Shown here in pieces: positions 32,449 through 45,037 of a stretch of DNA of 64,000 nucleotides (positions are counted from its first letter, which is position 1; each line of letters begins with the position of its first letter). Origin of the DNA: Tetradesmus obliquus (taxonomy: Eukaryota > Chlorophyta > Chlorophyceae > Sphaeropleales > Scenedesmaceae). The DNA lies in contig CP126192.1 in the NCBI GenBank assembly GCA_030272155.1, positions 6,048,501 to 6,112,500 of the forward strand, given 5' to 3'. Both the position numbers and the translations under genes were made by a program. The notes beneath the pieces are model-generated. The model worked only from the letters and a program-made list of their open reading frames with translations. It was not told the DNA's origin and did not search any database.

Positions 32449-35400
32449 AGTGATGTCGCGGGGCATGCACCAGCTGTGCATGGCAGCTGCAGTGAGTGCT
32501 GGGGTGTTGTGTATGTCGGCGGCTCTCTGCTGCCTTGCAGCAGCAGCAACGGCTGCCGGGTGCGTGTTTGCAGCACTACAAGGTATGAGGTGGCATGACT
32601 TTGAAAGAACGCACGATTTTGGAGAATGCATGCAACATGGGCAGTTTGCAATGAGTGTGTGACCTGTCTTGGTTGTTTGGTTGTATGGTGTGTGGGACTG
32701 GCATTGCTTGAGCTGAGCCGGCAGAGCAAGGAAGCTGGCGGTTTGCCTGTAGAGTTGTTGCATGGTTGTGCTGGGGCTGCAGCTTTTGTGCAGCTTTGGT
32801 GCAACTTTTGTGCGCCGGTGACAGGCGAGTGAAGTACCTGTGGCCTGCTGCTTGGCAGCAGCTGCACCAGCAAACAGCAGATGGCACCAAGTGTTTTGTC
32901 CGCCACGTGCGCCTGATGCCTGTCTTACATGCATGCAATCACAAGGCTGAATCGTGAGTTGAATACCTGCATACTTCAGCTGGTCAACCAACACCTGGAG
33001 CGCTGTGCTGTACACTGGGGCTGTTATGAGTAGGCGTGTGTGTCACACAACATGTGCATGTAGCATGGAGGACCAAGTGCAGTGCTTCACCCAACCGCTT
33101 GTCAAATGCTGCATCGCTTGCATACACTGCTGGGGAGCATGGTTGTTGACAACAGTTCTGCTTTTGTTAGTTGAGTGTGTGGTTTGTGTGTGGTTTTCGT
33201 GTGTGGTTTATAACACTGCATGTGCCGCACAGCCCACACAGTCGCTGTCTGCGCCATGTGAAATCCAAGTAGGTGGCTGTATCATACATGATGGTGTTGT
33301 CTATCTCAGTACAGAAGATGAAGACATGGAGCGTGTCAACCAGCTGCTGCATGCGCTTTTTGTGCAGCGAGTGCTTGTAGCAGCATCGAGTCAGCAAGGT
33401 TGCCTTACGTGCATGCCTTGCCTGTGTGGCAGTGACTTGGCAGCCAGCCAGCACTGGCCATCTTTTGCAAGGCTGGAATGGGCTGGGTTGGGCTTGTGTC
33501 GATGCTGGAGTTCTGTTGGTTGGGATCGGGTGTCTCTGCGGACTGCGTCTCTTGTACAAGGGCTACTCTCAATTGTTGCTGCAGGTGCATTGGCACACAG
33601 ACATGCTGTCATGATTTGCGGCAAAGTGGCTGTGCCCATGAGGGCGCATGTGTTGCCCTGGATTGCGCTTGCATATTTGGTTGCACTGACACCCGTCTCA
33701 ATGCAATCCCAGGCGTTCAGTCTGGCACATGTGACTGGCTTCACAGTGTGTACGCTGTCAATCTCTGCTGCTGCGTATTTCGCACTGCGTTCAGGTGATG
33801 CTGATAAGCATGATTGTAGTAGCGGCTTGCAGCCTGGGATGGTCATCAGGCAGTGAAACACTGCCGCTGATTGCTGCTGATACTTTACACTGCATGTGTG
33901 GTGCCTTTTTTTAAACTGTGCAGCAGCGCGCACTGTGTGCTTGTCTGACTTTCACTAATAAGCTGTGGCGGCGGGGGCGGCGTCGAGTGGCCGGCTGTTC
34001 TGCCTAAGGCAGTACGCTCAGCTCCGCACTGCTTACAACACAGCTAGTAGCCTGCTGCGTGTTGTTTTACACTCAGGATCTTGGTCATCCCAGCATGTTT
34101 GTATCCTGCAGCGCATGGTTTATGCTGCAGCCTATGACGGATGATGTTGCAACATCTGTGCAAGCTACGTTGGAGCAGGTGGACCTTAGCAGTGCACCAA
34201 TCCAGAAAGTTCTTGCTAGTGGGACTGTTGCTAGTGGCACAATGATGTGTGATGTATAGCTCGCCTGCGCTGCACAACACAGCCCCGTGTTCAAGGGTAG
34301 AGACCAACCAGCTGTCTTTCTTTTTGGTTTAGCGCTTTGCTTTGATTGACATGCACCGCGTGCATGTTTGTCTGTGCACGCAGCTGTTGCAGTGAAGCTG
34401 TACCTGATCCTGTGCCAGCTGCATTGCAGCTCACAGTGATCAGCTTGTGGCCCCGTGCCATGCTTGCATAAGCTGCATCAACATGGGACATTTGCGTCGA
34501 ACTGTCATTCTGCCGCCGCATTGTGGTGGTCAGGGCAGGGCAGGAACAGCCGTCGCAGTCAGCTTTACACGCTGATGACAAGCCTGGCGGTTTGGCAAAC
34601 ACTGCAGCTGCAGCTGGCTGCAGTGGTCCTGCTGACTGCATGTGTGGTTACCTGCACAGCCGGGCGCTTGTAGGGCCTGTGGGATCTGCAGGCCTCGTAG
34701 CTCTGCTTGCATCGCTCAGTTCTGGTGGCAATGCTTTCTTGCTTGGCTGTCGCAGTACAAGCCAATAGTGCCCGCCTGAGCGCGCCCTGTACAGCCTTTC
34801 CTACTGCTGTTCTAGCGAGTGGGTGGCCTGCGGTTGCTTTTGACAGAGAGTTTGCTCTGTACTCTCTGTTATTGTTAGGCTTCTGGCAGGATACGATTCG
34901 CTACTGTAAAGTGCGTATTTTAATTCGTGTGTGTCTGTTTTCGTTGCATCATCCTGGATGGATGATGCCCATCTTGTACAACAAGTACTGGTAGTCCATG
35001 GCATGCACGTATGCAGCAGCAGTACAGGCTGTCCATTGCAGCAAGTGGGCTGCACAAACCAATACCACAGTTCAGTGTGTTGATCTTAACGCCTTGCAGA
35101 ATGTGTTCAGCCTTCGCCTGTGGATGGAATGTGCCACACGGTGCTTGCTGAGTGTGGTGCACTGTAGTGGTTGCACTGGGCCCCTGCTGCCAGGGTTCAC
35201 GATTTGCCAGTCCACGGTTAAAACCCATTGGCGCGGGGGGAACGTTTGAATCCTTCCGCTGGGGCCCACTTGCACGAGAGCGCCTGTACATCTTCCAGAT
35301 GACACAGTTTGGTAAACGAAAGCTAATGGAGCCCGGGAGCTCTCATTCGAAGCTCCGAAAAATGCGTCGCTGAACTTGAGTCTTTTACGGAGTTGGTTGG

Positions 35401-36948
35401 CCTTGCCTAGCCAAGAAAGCTTCAGCAACCTTCAGCATCCAAGCTGAACTATTATCGATTGGACTGCTCGTGTCACTCTTGGTTTATATGAAAATTTATA
35501 GCCTTGGGGAGCCTTGGGGAGATGATTTTACCACCTAGCAGTGCGGTGCAGGCAGCCGTGCGCGGAGTGGGGTCTGATGTGATGCTCAGCATTGCTGCCG
35601 TTGTGATGGACCGTAAGTGGTGCTCTTATATGCTTTATCGGTAAGAAAAGGTTGCTTTATGTTTGGTTTTCACCGCAACTAGCCTACTGCTGGCTGGCAG
35701 CGTGATTGTGACTGATGCAGCTCGAGTACGCGTTTGTTGTGCCAGATCCACAGCTTCCTATTGTTGAAATATGACTACGTAGCTTGTGGGAGGCAGCTTG
35801 TGTGCAAGGCCGCTATAGCGACTGTGCTGCGGTGACAGCACATGCAGCAGCAGAGAAGGAGGAGGCACACGCCTATCGCGCACAGCAGATGTAAAGCAGC
35901 GGCAGCAGCAGCAGCAGCCTTTCAAGCACATTAAGTACAGCACAGCCTGTCAGCAGCCTTGCTTGTGCGTACATCCTGCACTGCACACCTGCTGGCAAAT
36001 CTGTAGGGCAGCAGCAGAGTCTCAGGGCAGTTGTGCGTGTCCCAATAGCCTTGAACGCTTATTTATTGTGTTTGGATTGGTTTGGGGTGTTTATGATCGA
36101 TGTATGTCGTTTGGCAGAGGCTTCTGCATTCCTGTGCAGCACTGCAGGTAGAGGTCACCTATTCAAGTCCTGCTGCTTGACAGCACTTGTTGCTGACCAG
36201 CGCGGATATCGACATTCCAAATACATACATGGGTTATATACATCTATATTAACATCGTGGTGCAGTTAGAATTCAATCTGGCCTTTCAGCGGAAGAGTTA
36301 TGCCAGTGTGACCGTTTTCCAGAGAAGTGTGACCGAAGACGCGTAAATAACACCCAGACTTTGACCACCTGGCATGATCTGGTATGATGCGTGTTTGTCA
36401 AGTGCTTTCTCCTGAGTATAATATACATATTGGAGTGTTGTTTCCCAACTCTGCGCCACGTTCTGAGCACTTTCATATTTTGGGTGCAACCACTACACTG
36501 ATCTTGAACGACCCTTTCCCATCAAAGCTTATCACACTAGTTCACAATTTCCTCGATGACGGATGCCGCACGATTTGGCGGGTGTGGCTTCGCCGTTTTG
36601 AGCGACCACGATAGGTCATCACAAGCCTTCCTTAGAGGTAGGGCTGTCACATGATGACATGACCTGGCCTAGCCATCTTGGTGTCCGCGCACGTGAGCAC
36701 GTGACCATAAGTGATCTTCTAAGCATGTTCTGCATAATTGGTTCCGTGGAGTCCTAGATCGTGAAGTCTTCTGCCGCCCTACGTGCCCCCTTCTCCAGAC
36801 ACTTTGCATAGAACGTACCAAAATCCTTCGCCGTGCTTTGCAATGTTGGCCACTGATCAGTTAGTTGCGTGACATTGCGTTTGAGTCGGCAGGCCCTGAT
36901 TTGCGCTACAGCTGCAGCTAGCCTTGCTAGCCTAGGCTCAGCAGACAC
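32449..36948. other. Long intergenic region between the tandem paralogs
   Basis: About 4.5 kb. A plus-strand frame at 33005-33856 is long (283 codons) but has no domain or helix pattern and no ATG at its first codon. A short stretch at 35522-35612 starts with ATG, reads MILPPSSAVQAAVRGVG and ends at a strong GTAAGT donor; it could be an unplaced first exon for the second paralog, but the phase does not fit. The tandem CCTTGGGGAG at about 35503-35522 is a small direct repeat. Confidence 0.4.
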
Positions 36949-39558
36949 ATGTATGCAGCGACAAACAGGCGCAGGACCGGAAAAGATGAGATCAGACTAA
37001 AAGCCAAGGCTCTTAGAGCGGCTCAACGACGCCTGGCTCAGCTACAGGTACATCTGTCGTGGTTCTTCTCACAGTGACGGACTCCATGCTTGTCCCTGGG
37101 TTGGCACCACGCTGTGCTGATGAACCAGCACACTGAACACCCGTGATGGCTTGTCATGGCTTAGTTGACAAGCACAGGCAGCCAGCAGCGTGGCAGACAC
37201 CAATACATGCACAGTTTTCCAGTTCAAGATGGCTGTTGGGGCATCCTATGTTTGCATCCCTCATCTGCTGCTGCCTACGTGCCATGCAGGCTGAGAACGA
37301 CTGGCTGCGTTGGCAGCATGCGCTGATCGCTGAGCTGTGCAAGGGCTTTGACTGGTTCAGGAACCTCAAGCTGCATGCACTGCTTGCGGACCCAGACGCC
37401 ATGCAAGTCAGCAGCGAGCAGCTGACACCTGACAGCCTGCAGCAGCAGCTGTCCAGCTGCCTTGCAACGGAGTATGAGGCTCAGCTGCTGCAGCAGCTGT
37501 CCACCCTGCCAGCCGTGCATGAGCAACACAGCCTAACTGCCGTTGCTGACCTGGCCTTGGATGGCTCAGCCTTGCAGGAGCGCAGCCACAGCACCCCCAG
37601 CACCAACAGCAGCCACAGCAGCTTTCCTGCAAAGTCTGCAAAGTCTGACAGCAGCGAGCAGCCAATCGCACCTCCAGACGACCCGCTGTACCTCTTCCAG
37701 CATGTGTTCTCGCAGCCAGCGCCGGCGTTAGTCAAACGCTTGGAGACAGTGACGCTGCAGGAGCTGCGGTCAAACTACAAGGCGCTGGTGTGCGACCTGT
37801 CGCTGTACCTGATGCAGCACCAGACGGGCGGCATGGCTGCTGAGGGGCGGCCTCTTGAGAAGCTGCAAGCGACGCTGATAGAGCATCTGCGGCTCATGTC
37901 CGAGATGTGCATCGCAAACAGCTCGCTGGTGACTGCCTGCCAGCTGGTGGGTGGCTGTGCCTGCACCTGTTGCCGCGTGTATGCTCTAGCTGCCAGCCTT
38001 ACACATAGCAGCTACATGGTACGACGTTGGCGTGAGGCGTCTTTGGGAGTACTGCCGTGCGCTGCTTGCAGTGCTGAGTCAGTGCGCATCACCCGCTGCA
38101 GTGCTGAGTCAGTGCCTATCACCCGCTGCAGTGCTGAGTCAGTGCGCATCACCCGCTGCAGTACTGCAGTCTTGGCGCCTGATACACGCACCGGACGTCA
38201 ATGTGGTCAAAGATACTAACCGACGCCACGCGTGCAGCGGATGAGGCCGACTCCTTTACATGCTGTTGCTGCTGGTGCTGCTGTTGCTGTGCAGAGCAAC
38301 TGCGAGACCGGCGAGCAGCTAACGGAGCCACCCACAGCACGCATTAGATGGGTGGTGGAGCGGCTGGAGCTCTCGCAGCAGCAGCAGTGCGGCATCGCGC
38401 GCGGCATGTGTGTCTTCAAGAAGCTGCTTAATCCGCTGCTTGAGGAGCTGCGGCAGCTGCAGCAGCAGCAGGTGGAGGAATGCCCCAGCTCATCTGCCGA
38501 GGGCAGCGAGGGCGCAGATGAGCTGCCTGGCTGTAGCGCTGCGGCAGATACTGCCCCGCTGCAGTACAGCGTCAGTGGGGAGCGTGGCCGTGTGTTGGAG
38601 CAGCAGGAGCAGCGCTCTGGCAGGATGCAGCTGCTGCTGCATAAGGTGAGGCTGCAGCTCGAAAACTGAGGCCAGGGTGCCACCGCCGCGAGCAGCACGC
38701 ATGATAGCGGATAGGGCGTAGCACTTTCTGTCGAGGCAAGAAGGATATCTCTTCTGCTGAAGCGCGGGCAGGCTGGCCAGCGTGCTTGGATGAGTGCTGC
38801 TGTTATGCAAACGCCCGGTTGCATATGTTGCGGGGCATGGCGTGGCACCACAGTGCAGTGACGTCATATGGTCTGGTGTGCTTCGTGCCGACAGGCAGCT
38901 GGTCTGGCAGATGCTGGCCAGGATGATCAGGGCTGTTGCCCAGGGCTGTGCAGCTGGTTAGCACTAACATTAACACTGTTGCACCCTGCTGCTGCTGCTG
39001 CTGCTGCTGTTGTAGGACTTCTTCCTGCGCACTTGGTTCTGCTGCTACCTGTACGGGCAGCTGTCATGGGTGCAGCTGGCGCGCATGCACGTGAGCTGTT
39101 TGCATGCTCGCTCAGCCACAGCACTCTCAGCCACGACACATGCTCTGTTCTGTCTGTCACTGTCTGTCACTTGCCATGGTTTCGACTGCTGCAGTGCTGT
39201 CTGCCACAGTTCAAGCGTCACTGTATGTATAAACCTTTTGTGCAAGACATAGGCCTATATCATTTCTGTGCAGGGTCAGCGTTTGTCGCAGCTAGCATGT
39301 GCTGCATGCAGATGCATCTCACTCGCTGCTGCTCCTTCTTGTCTCCCGTTTGCTTGAACCGCTGTGTTCTTGCTGCTTGCGCTGGCGCCGCAGGTTCTGA
39401 TGCTGCCGTTCTACCCTGTGCCTTATGTGTTCTTCAAGGAAATTGAAGCACACGTGGCGGAGCGGCTGACTCAGCGCGCAGAGGAGCAGCAGCAGGACAG
39501 CAAAGAGGATGAAGCGGATGAGGATGGCGAGAAAGGCGAGGGCTCGAACGACACCTAG
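36949..39558 (+). CDS. Coiled-coil, bZIP-like protein, paralog 2
   Basis: Five phase-0 exons: 36949-37047, 37290-37946, 38295-38645, 39016-39090 and 39394-39558, about 448 residues. Exons 3 (351 bases) and 4 (75 bases) have exactly the same length as in the paralog at 30158-32448, and all four junctions match. The N-terminus (NRRRTGKDEIRLKAKALR, then RRLAQLQAENDWLRW) looks more like a bZIP basic region and zipper than in paralog 1. The middle shares CKGFDWFR, LKLHALLADP, LTP.SLQQQL and APPDDPL; the tail shares PFYPVPYVFF and ends in a longer Glu/Asp-rich stretch. Function is unknown; a transcription factor role is a guess from the N-terminus. Intron 2 contains a 30-base tandem repeat. Confidence 0.7.
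38071..38160 (+). repeat. Three 30-base tandem repeats in intron 2 of paralog 2
   Basis: The unit starts GTGCTGAGTCAGTGCGCATC and occurs three times head to tail with a single two-base difference in the middle copy. TGAGTCA, the classic bZIP (AP-1) site, is present in each unit. Confidence 0.9.
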
Positions 39559-42500
39559 ATTGTATCGATATATTCAACATGTGGCTGCAATGACGCAAAG
39601 CAAGGTCGGGGTGTGTTTGCATGGGCTTGCTGCACAACTAGCATGCATGTGTGACGCAGCAGCTGTTCATACTATGATAAACTTTGGTTGTTGCACGCGT
39701 TGGCCTTGCTGTCTTGTTCACGCATTGCATCACAGCGCACGGGCACCAGGTGTGCTGGGCAGACTGGGCTGTGACAGCTGCCTGCTGCCTGCAGGGGCTC
39801 TGGCCAGGCAATGGCAGGGCCCCGATAGACACATGCACACACAGACATGTACACACAGACATGCACATACAACATATACACAACATACTCATTCAATGAT
39901 TCCACGACGCCATCATGCACTGGCAGGGATGCCCTTTCTGACGAGTGGTTGTGCTGGATAGGGTTGTTTGCTTTTGCTGGAGCGGTCCAGTGGTCCGACT
40001 TTTCATGTGCATGCTGCGGAAATCATGGTGCATCAGGTGCACAAAGGGTGATGCTGGGAGGGGGGCTGGTTCTGGGTGGTTGGGTGGTTCTGCTGCATTG
40101 CAACGTTAGGGCTGCTGTGCGTGTGCCACAAGAGGCAGCTTTGATCTTGCAGTGTGGCCTGCATTCTTACGCACCTTCTGCGTTGCTTCTATCGTATTAC
40201 CTTTGGGCAGGGAAGGATATCTACCAAACCAATCACCGCTGGTACTAAACAGTGTTTGCCGCCCTAAGCAAGGGCAGCTGCCCCTTGCCTTTTGCTTTTG
40301 GGATCTGTGTCTTTTGGCGGCAGGCAGGCAGGCACACGGCATGGCAATGACTGCCAGGTTGTTTGCTTGTTTCGGCTGCATCGGCACTTGTCTTGACATT
40401 GCAGCAGCGAGGTGTGCTGCTGGCGTGCTGCCGAGCATGGTGCGTGGCGCTGGTGTATGTCGCGCCTTGAATGCTACGCGTGCTGCTGTGTTGCCAGTGT
40501 GCATACACGCACTAGCTATCCTGTGGCAGATCGCCACAGCGCTGGTATGCTAGTACCGTGCACAACCTGGATTGCTGCACTGATAACGCTATCTTGACAC
40601 CATGTTGTGTCCTTGGGTGCCAAGGGGGTTTAACATCAGCGCTGGTGCAGCAACAGAGGCGCAAAATCTACTGTACTTGGTTGCTGCTGATCACCACGAC
40701 AGCACTAAGCCAGCAACCCATCACCAGTCAGTGAAGTTTATAGTATATAATTGTCGGGTGTGACATTTGTGCGGCGTGTGGCTGTGCTGGGATGAGCTGG
40801 AATGTGTGAGAGTCCAGCTCGCTTCAACAGCAGCAGCACCACCAGCACCAGCAGCACCAGCAGCTGTCTCTGTGGCGCCTGTCAGTCGGTTCAGGCTCTC
40901 CTCTTGCCCTGTCTCGGCTCTGCTGTGTGACACTCCTATAGCTTGGCTTGCATAGGCTGCAGCATGCAATGCTTGTGCGGGGCAGGCAGTGCACCTGATT
41001 TGCAATCTGCCGGAGTGGGTGCATGATGGGTCACTGCAACGCTCGCACAAGTTTGGGTGCCAAATGCGCACATGGTCTGGGAGCCTTGGGGTGATGGGGA
41101 ATCTGGTTACTGGCTCTGTGTTGAGCCTGAGATCTGTGTTGAGAGCTTATCTGCCTAGGTCAGTCAATGTCTCCAATCCATACAGGGTGATGCACAGTGG
41201 TGGACAGGATGGTGGCGCATGTCAGGCACCGCAAGAACATATGCAGTTGTGAACCGTGGACCTGCATGACGAGGCCATGAATGGTTTGCGAGGCACTAAG
41301 CACTTGTGTTGGCAGACTGCCGCGTGTGTGGAATGCGAGGCACTAAGCACTTGTGTTGGCAGACTGCCGCTTGTGTGAAATGCTGCGCCGAAAGCAGGTT
41401 GATTAGCCACTAGCTACTTGTGTGGCTGTGTGCTCAGGGCAGGGTTGTGTGCATTTTCACCCTTTGCTGGGCTCACTCATCAGCTGGGCAGCGCGCTGCT
41501 TTGTGTGCAGTTGTATGTGTGGTTGGGCAGGGTCACACGGGCCGAGGTGGTGGCTGGTTGTGTGTGCACATGTTGACAAAGACTTTGCATACACCTCTGT
41601 GGATCTCTCCTGGAGATGAGCTGTCAAATGGCAGCTGCCTGGTTTCATCCCTGCCTCTGCGCATGGAAGTGTCGCAGTTGAGCTCACCCAACGTAACTGC
41701 GGTAGTGATTGTTGCGCAGCAAGAGCGGATGATGCATGTTGTGCCACGGCCAGCATGTTTTGCTTCTGGAGCGCTGCGGCCAACGGGCTGCAGCAGCAGC
41801 CAGCTGTTGCTGAGCTGGCATGAGACGTGTGAGCCAGCTGCTTGAAGATCGGCAGTTTGGGGCGTACTGCGCAGCACTGCAATCTCTTGGCGCATGTTCT
41901 GCTCAAATGTCTGGACCTGCATGTTGTTGTGTGTCAGCAGTGGTGGCAGCTGAGGCTCAACAGTATGATGGCGTGCCAGCTAGCTCAGCGCACAGCTGGT
42001 CGGTTTCAAAAAATAATCGGTGGCATTGTTATTTTTCCAAGTGTTCCTGGTTTGCGTTGTTTACTCAGCACCTCGTTCTTTCTTTGCTTACAGAAGTTGA
42101 ATCAAACCCATTTTCATGCTGATCTTGTCGTTGAATCAATGCCGTAGCATGCATCTCCAGAGTGTGCCGTTGCCCACCAGCATTCTATGCCACTCTGTTG
42201 CCGAGCTGTTGGCAGAGCGTTTGCATATGGCATGTAGGCATGTGCTGTTGCTGAGCATTGCACGGGTGTGGTGCATGCAGTCGCTGTTGCGGCAGACGCA
42301 GCTGACGTCTGAATCCGGTGCTGTTGACAAGATGGAGTGAGTGATGTGTATGCAGTAACTTCTCAATGCAATGCTTCATGGTAGGAGCCTGAGGCTGGAG
42401 GAATGGCCCGAGTGGCGCCTGAAATTGTCATGTGCAGAGCCTTACCAAATCATAGCGAAGCCTTTCGCAATGGGTTCCTCGCACTGATGTACACTACTGT

Positions 42501-42950
42501 TCTGAAACCCCGACAGGGGAGCAGAGAGCAACTTGCTCTGAGCAAGCAGCCTAGGTAGCCAGCGCAGAGCAGCCGCTGCGGCAGCAGCAGCAGGAGCAAC
42601 ACAGGATGCCAGCTTTAACAACCACTTCAAATGTGACACTTGTGTCTATGGTTGCTTGACGGGGCTCTACATCCAACACAAGGGGATGGGTGCAATATCT
42701 GACCTGCCAGTGATTAGAAATGGCGGTTCAAGCGCAGCAGTTCCCCAACCCAACTTAGTTAGCGGGCCACCCTGCCTTGCCGATCGCAGCAGATAGACTG
42801 CAGACCAGTCATTGATTCTGCCGCAGCTGCTTATGAGTGCCCCTGGCAACATGCTGCTCTGATCTTTCCACCGAGGGGAGCAGCATTTGAAATTGCTGTA
42901 CTAGACAGCTTCATGCAGTTGTTGCCCGCTAGAACCTTTTATAGCACGAC
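39559..42950. other. Intergenic region with no gene recognised
   Basis: About 3.4 kb. Open frames on both strands at 41420-42120 overlap each other and neither shows a known motif; a short helix-like peptide (SQLLEDRQFGAYCAALQS) near 41830-41885 might be a stray exon. A 47-base tandem repeat lies at 41287-41380. TATA-like sequence (GTATATAA) occurs near 40743. Confidence 0.4.
41287..41380. repeat. Two 47-base tandem repeats
   Basis: The unit starting TGCGAGGCACTAAGCACTTG occurs twice in succession with only a couple of mismatches near its end. It lies in the intergenic region upstream of the second LRR gene. Confidence 0.85.
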
Positions 42951-45037
42951 ATGTATCTAGCCGAACTTCCACGAATCGAGCCCGCTGTTGCACAGGTGAG
43001 ACCACACCCGTGCTGCTTGCAGCGACATTGCCCTACATCGTACATTGGCTGGACAGGTTGTGGTGAAAACAGCAAGCAACATGCATCACACGCTGGATGA
43101 TCGCGCCTGCGTGGAACACCGCCCGCCTGATGCGCGCCTCATGCTCACTGTGCTCACTCTGCTGTCCTCACTCGGGTTGATCTGCTGCTGCTGCGCCTGC
43201 TGGCTCCACCTTTGCTGTTTGGCAGGCACAACCTGCAGCAGCATATGTGCCCTTGGCTTTGCCTGTTGCCCTCGAGCACCCGTCACTCAGCATAGACCCT
43301 GGCGTCCTATGTGCAGCTGCGTGCGTTTGCAGAGCCTGGCGCAGTGCAGTACAGCAGTGCCGCGCCTGCAACACAGTTGTGGTGCTGGGCCCCAATCCAG
43401 CAGCTGAGCAGCTGGCCAGTTTTGGCTGCTGGCTGCCCAAGCATGCTGCACTCGTCCGCAGCATCAGCGTCAGCTTGAAGGCTCTGGACTGGAATGTGAC
43501 AACTGTGCATGGCCTGCCATGGCGGGGCTACTTGAGTGTAGCAAGGCAGCTGCTGCTTGGCTGCTTGCAGGCAGCAGCAGCAGCGCCAATGCAGCCAGCA
43601 GCAGCAGCGTTGCAGGCCAGCACCAAACAGCAGCAACAGCAGCAGCATGCTTGGCGCCTGGCCAGCTTCAGCAGCGACCTGCCGGGCGCTGCGGCCCTGC
43701 TGCCTGCCCTGCCAGCGCACAGCTTGACACACCTGCAGCTTGACCTGCAGCATGACCCAGCAGTGGACGCCCCAGCTCTCTCAGCAACACTTGCCCAGCT
43801 CAGCAGCTTGCGCTTCCTGTGCTTCTTCGGCGCTTGCAATGAGGAGAAGGCAGTTCCTGCAAGCTGCCTTGCAGGAATTGGGCAGCTCAGGCAGCTGACA
43901 GAGCTGCAGCTGCACAACTGCTGGCCAAACCTAGACCAGCCGCTGCAGCAGCTGCTGGCTCACCCGCTGCCGCTGCGCAAGCTGCTGCTGCACGTGCGGT
44001 CAGACCTACCAGACCTAAACCTCTCACACCTGATACAGCTGGAGGTGTTGGAGCACACCTGGGGCTCTGTAACTCCGCAGACAACGCTGCCGCAGCAGCT
44101 GCAGCGCCTGCAGCTGGGGACTGTAGAGTGCGATGCTGATCTGGCAGTGGCTATGCAGATGCCAGCACTGCAGTGGCTCAGCATCCTGGTGCGGGGCCCA
44201 GACCCCACATCCCTGCTGCTGCAGCTGGCGCAGCATTCCTCGCTGCAGGAGCTGGCGCTAGTGTATGACGGCTCAGATGAGGCCCTCGCTACAGCAGCAG
44301 TCTGGAAGCAGCTGCCGCAGCTGCGTGAGCTCAGCATGCAGTGGGAGAACAGCATTCCGAGCCAGGAGCAGGGTGCAGCCATTGTTGCTGGCATAGCTGC
44401 TGCTACAGCCCTCACCAAGCTGGTCTTCACTGCTCAGGTGTTGAAAGAGGGGAGTGAGGATGAGGAGTGTTATTGGGAGGCGCCACCAAGGGAGGTTGCT
44501 GTGTGTGCAAGCCTGGCAGCGCTCACAAACCTCAGGCACCTGGAGCTGGACTGTTACAGCGCGCAGCTAGCTCCTGGCGATGCGATGGCGCTGTCTGCGC
44601 TCACAAATCTGACCCGGCTGGTGTCGAGGGGCGGCGGGAGTGGCATGGGGCCGATGCAAGGGCGTGTGGTGGCTGGTGCAGCAGTGGCGGCAGTTGCGGC
44701 CAGCCTGACGCAGCTGCAGCATCTGGACCTGGATCAGTGCGACTTGGGTGATGAGGCGAGCCTGGAAGCTGTGGGCAGACTGGTGCAGCTGACGGAGCTG
44801 CGGCTGGAAGGTGTTGGCGGGGTGACACTGCAGGGGCTAGAGCTGCTGTCAAGGCTGTCACGCCTGCAGCAGCTAACCCTACAGATAAGCAGGGAGGTGA
44901 CGGATGAGGCGCTGCAGGCGTTTGGACGGCCGCTAGGCGCTGCAAAGGTGGTTGCTGTGCGCGCGCGGCTGCCTCAGCCATCTGTCAGGTACCTGGACTT
45001 TCGTGGATTATGGGGCTGGGGGCGGGGCGGGCCTTGA
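42951..45037 (+). CDS. F-box-like leucine-rich-repeat protein
   Basis: A short first exon (42951-42995, MYLAELPRIEPAVAQ) joins in phase to 43226-45037, about 618 residues. The main frame has no ATG of its own before the conserved part, so an upstream exon is needed; this one is the best candidate. Residues around VLCAAACVCRAWRSAVQQC match the second half of an F-box. The rest is leucine-rich repeats (LSSLRFLCFFGA, LRQLTELQLHNC, LTNLRHLELDC, LTQLQHLDLDQCDLGD). As with other F-box/LRR proteins it may select substrates for an SCF ubiquitin ligase. A poly-Gln run follows an Ala-rich stretch near residue 125. Immediately after the stop, an Asp/Glu-rich frame is open in another phase. Confidence 0.72.

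Noticed and set aside
33005-33856. 283-codon plus-strand frame in the intergenic region
   Set aside because: No motif or repeat pattern, low-complexity Val/Cys-rich composition, first codon not ATG, and overlapping minus-strand frames of similar length.
36125-36185. tRNA-like sequence with a TTCAAGTCC box
   Set aside because: The B-box resemblance is there, but no matching acceptor stem, anticodon arm or A box could be laid out around it.
41420-42122. Overlapping frames on both strands that could be a gene
   Set aside because: Neither strand shows a known motif, splice structure or clear start; I could not choose between them.
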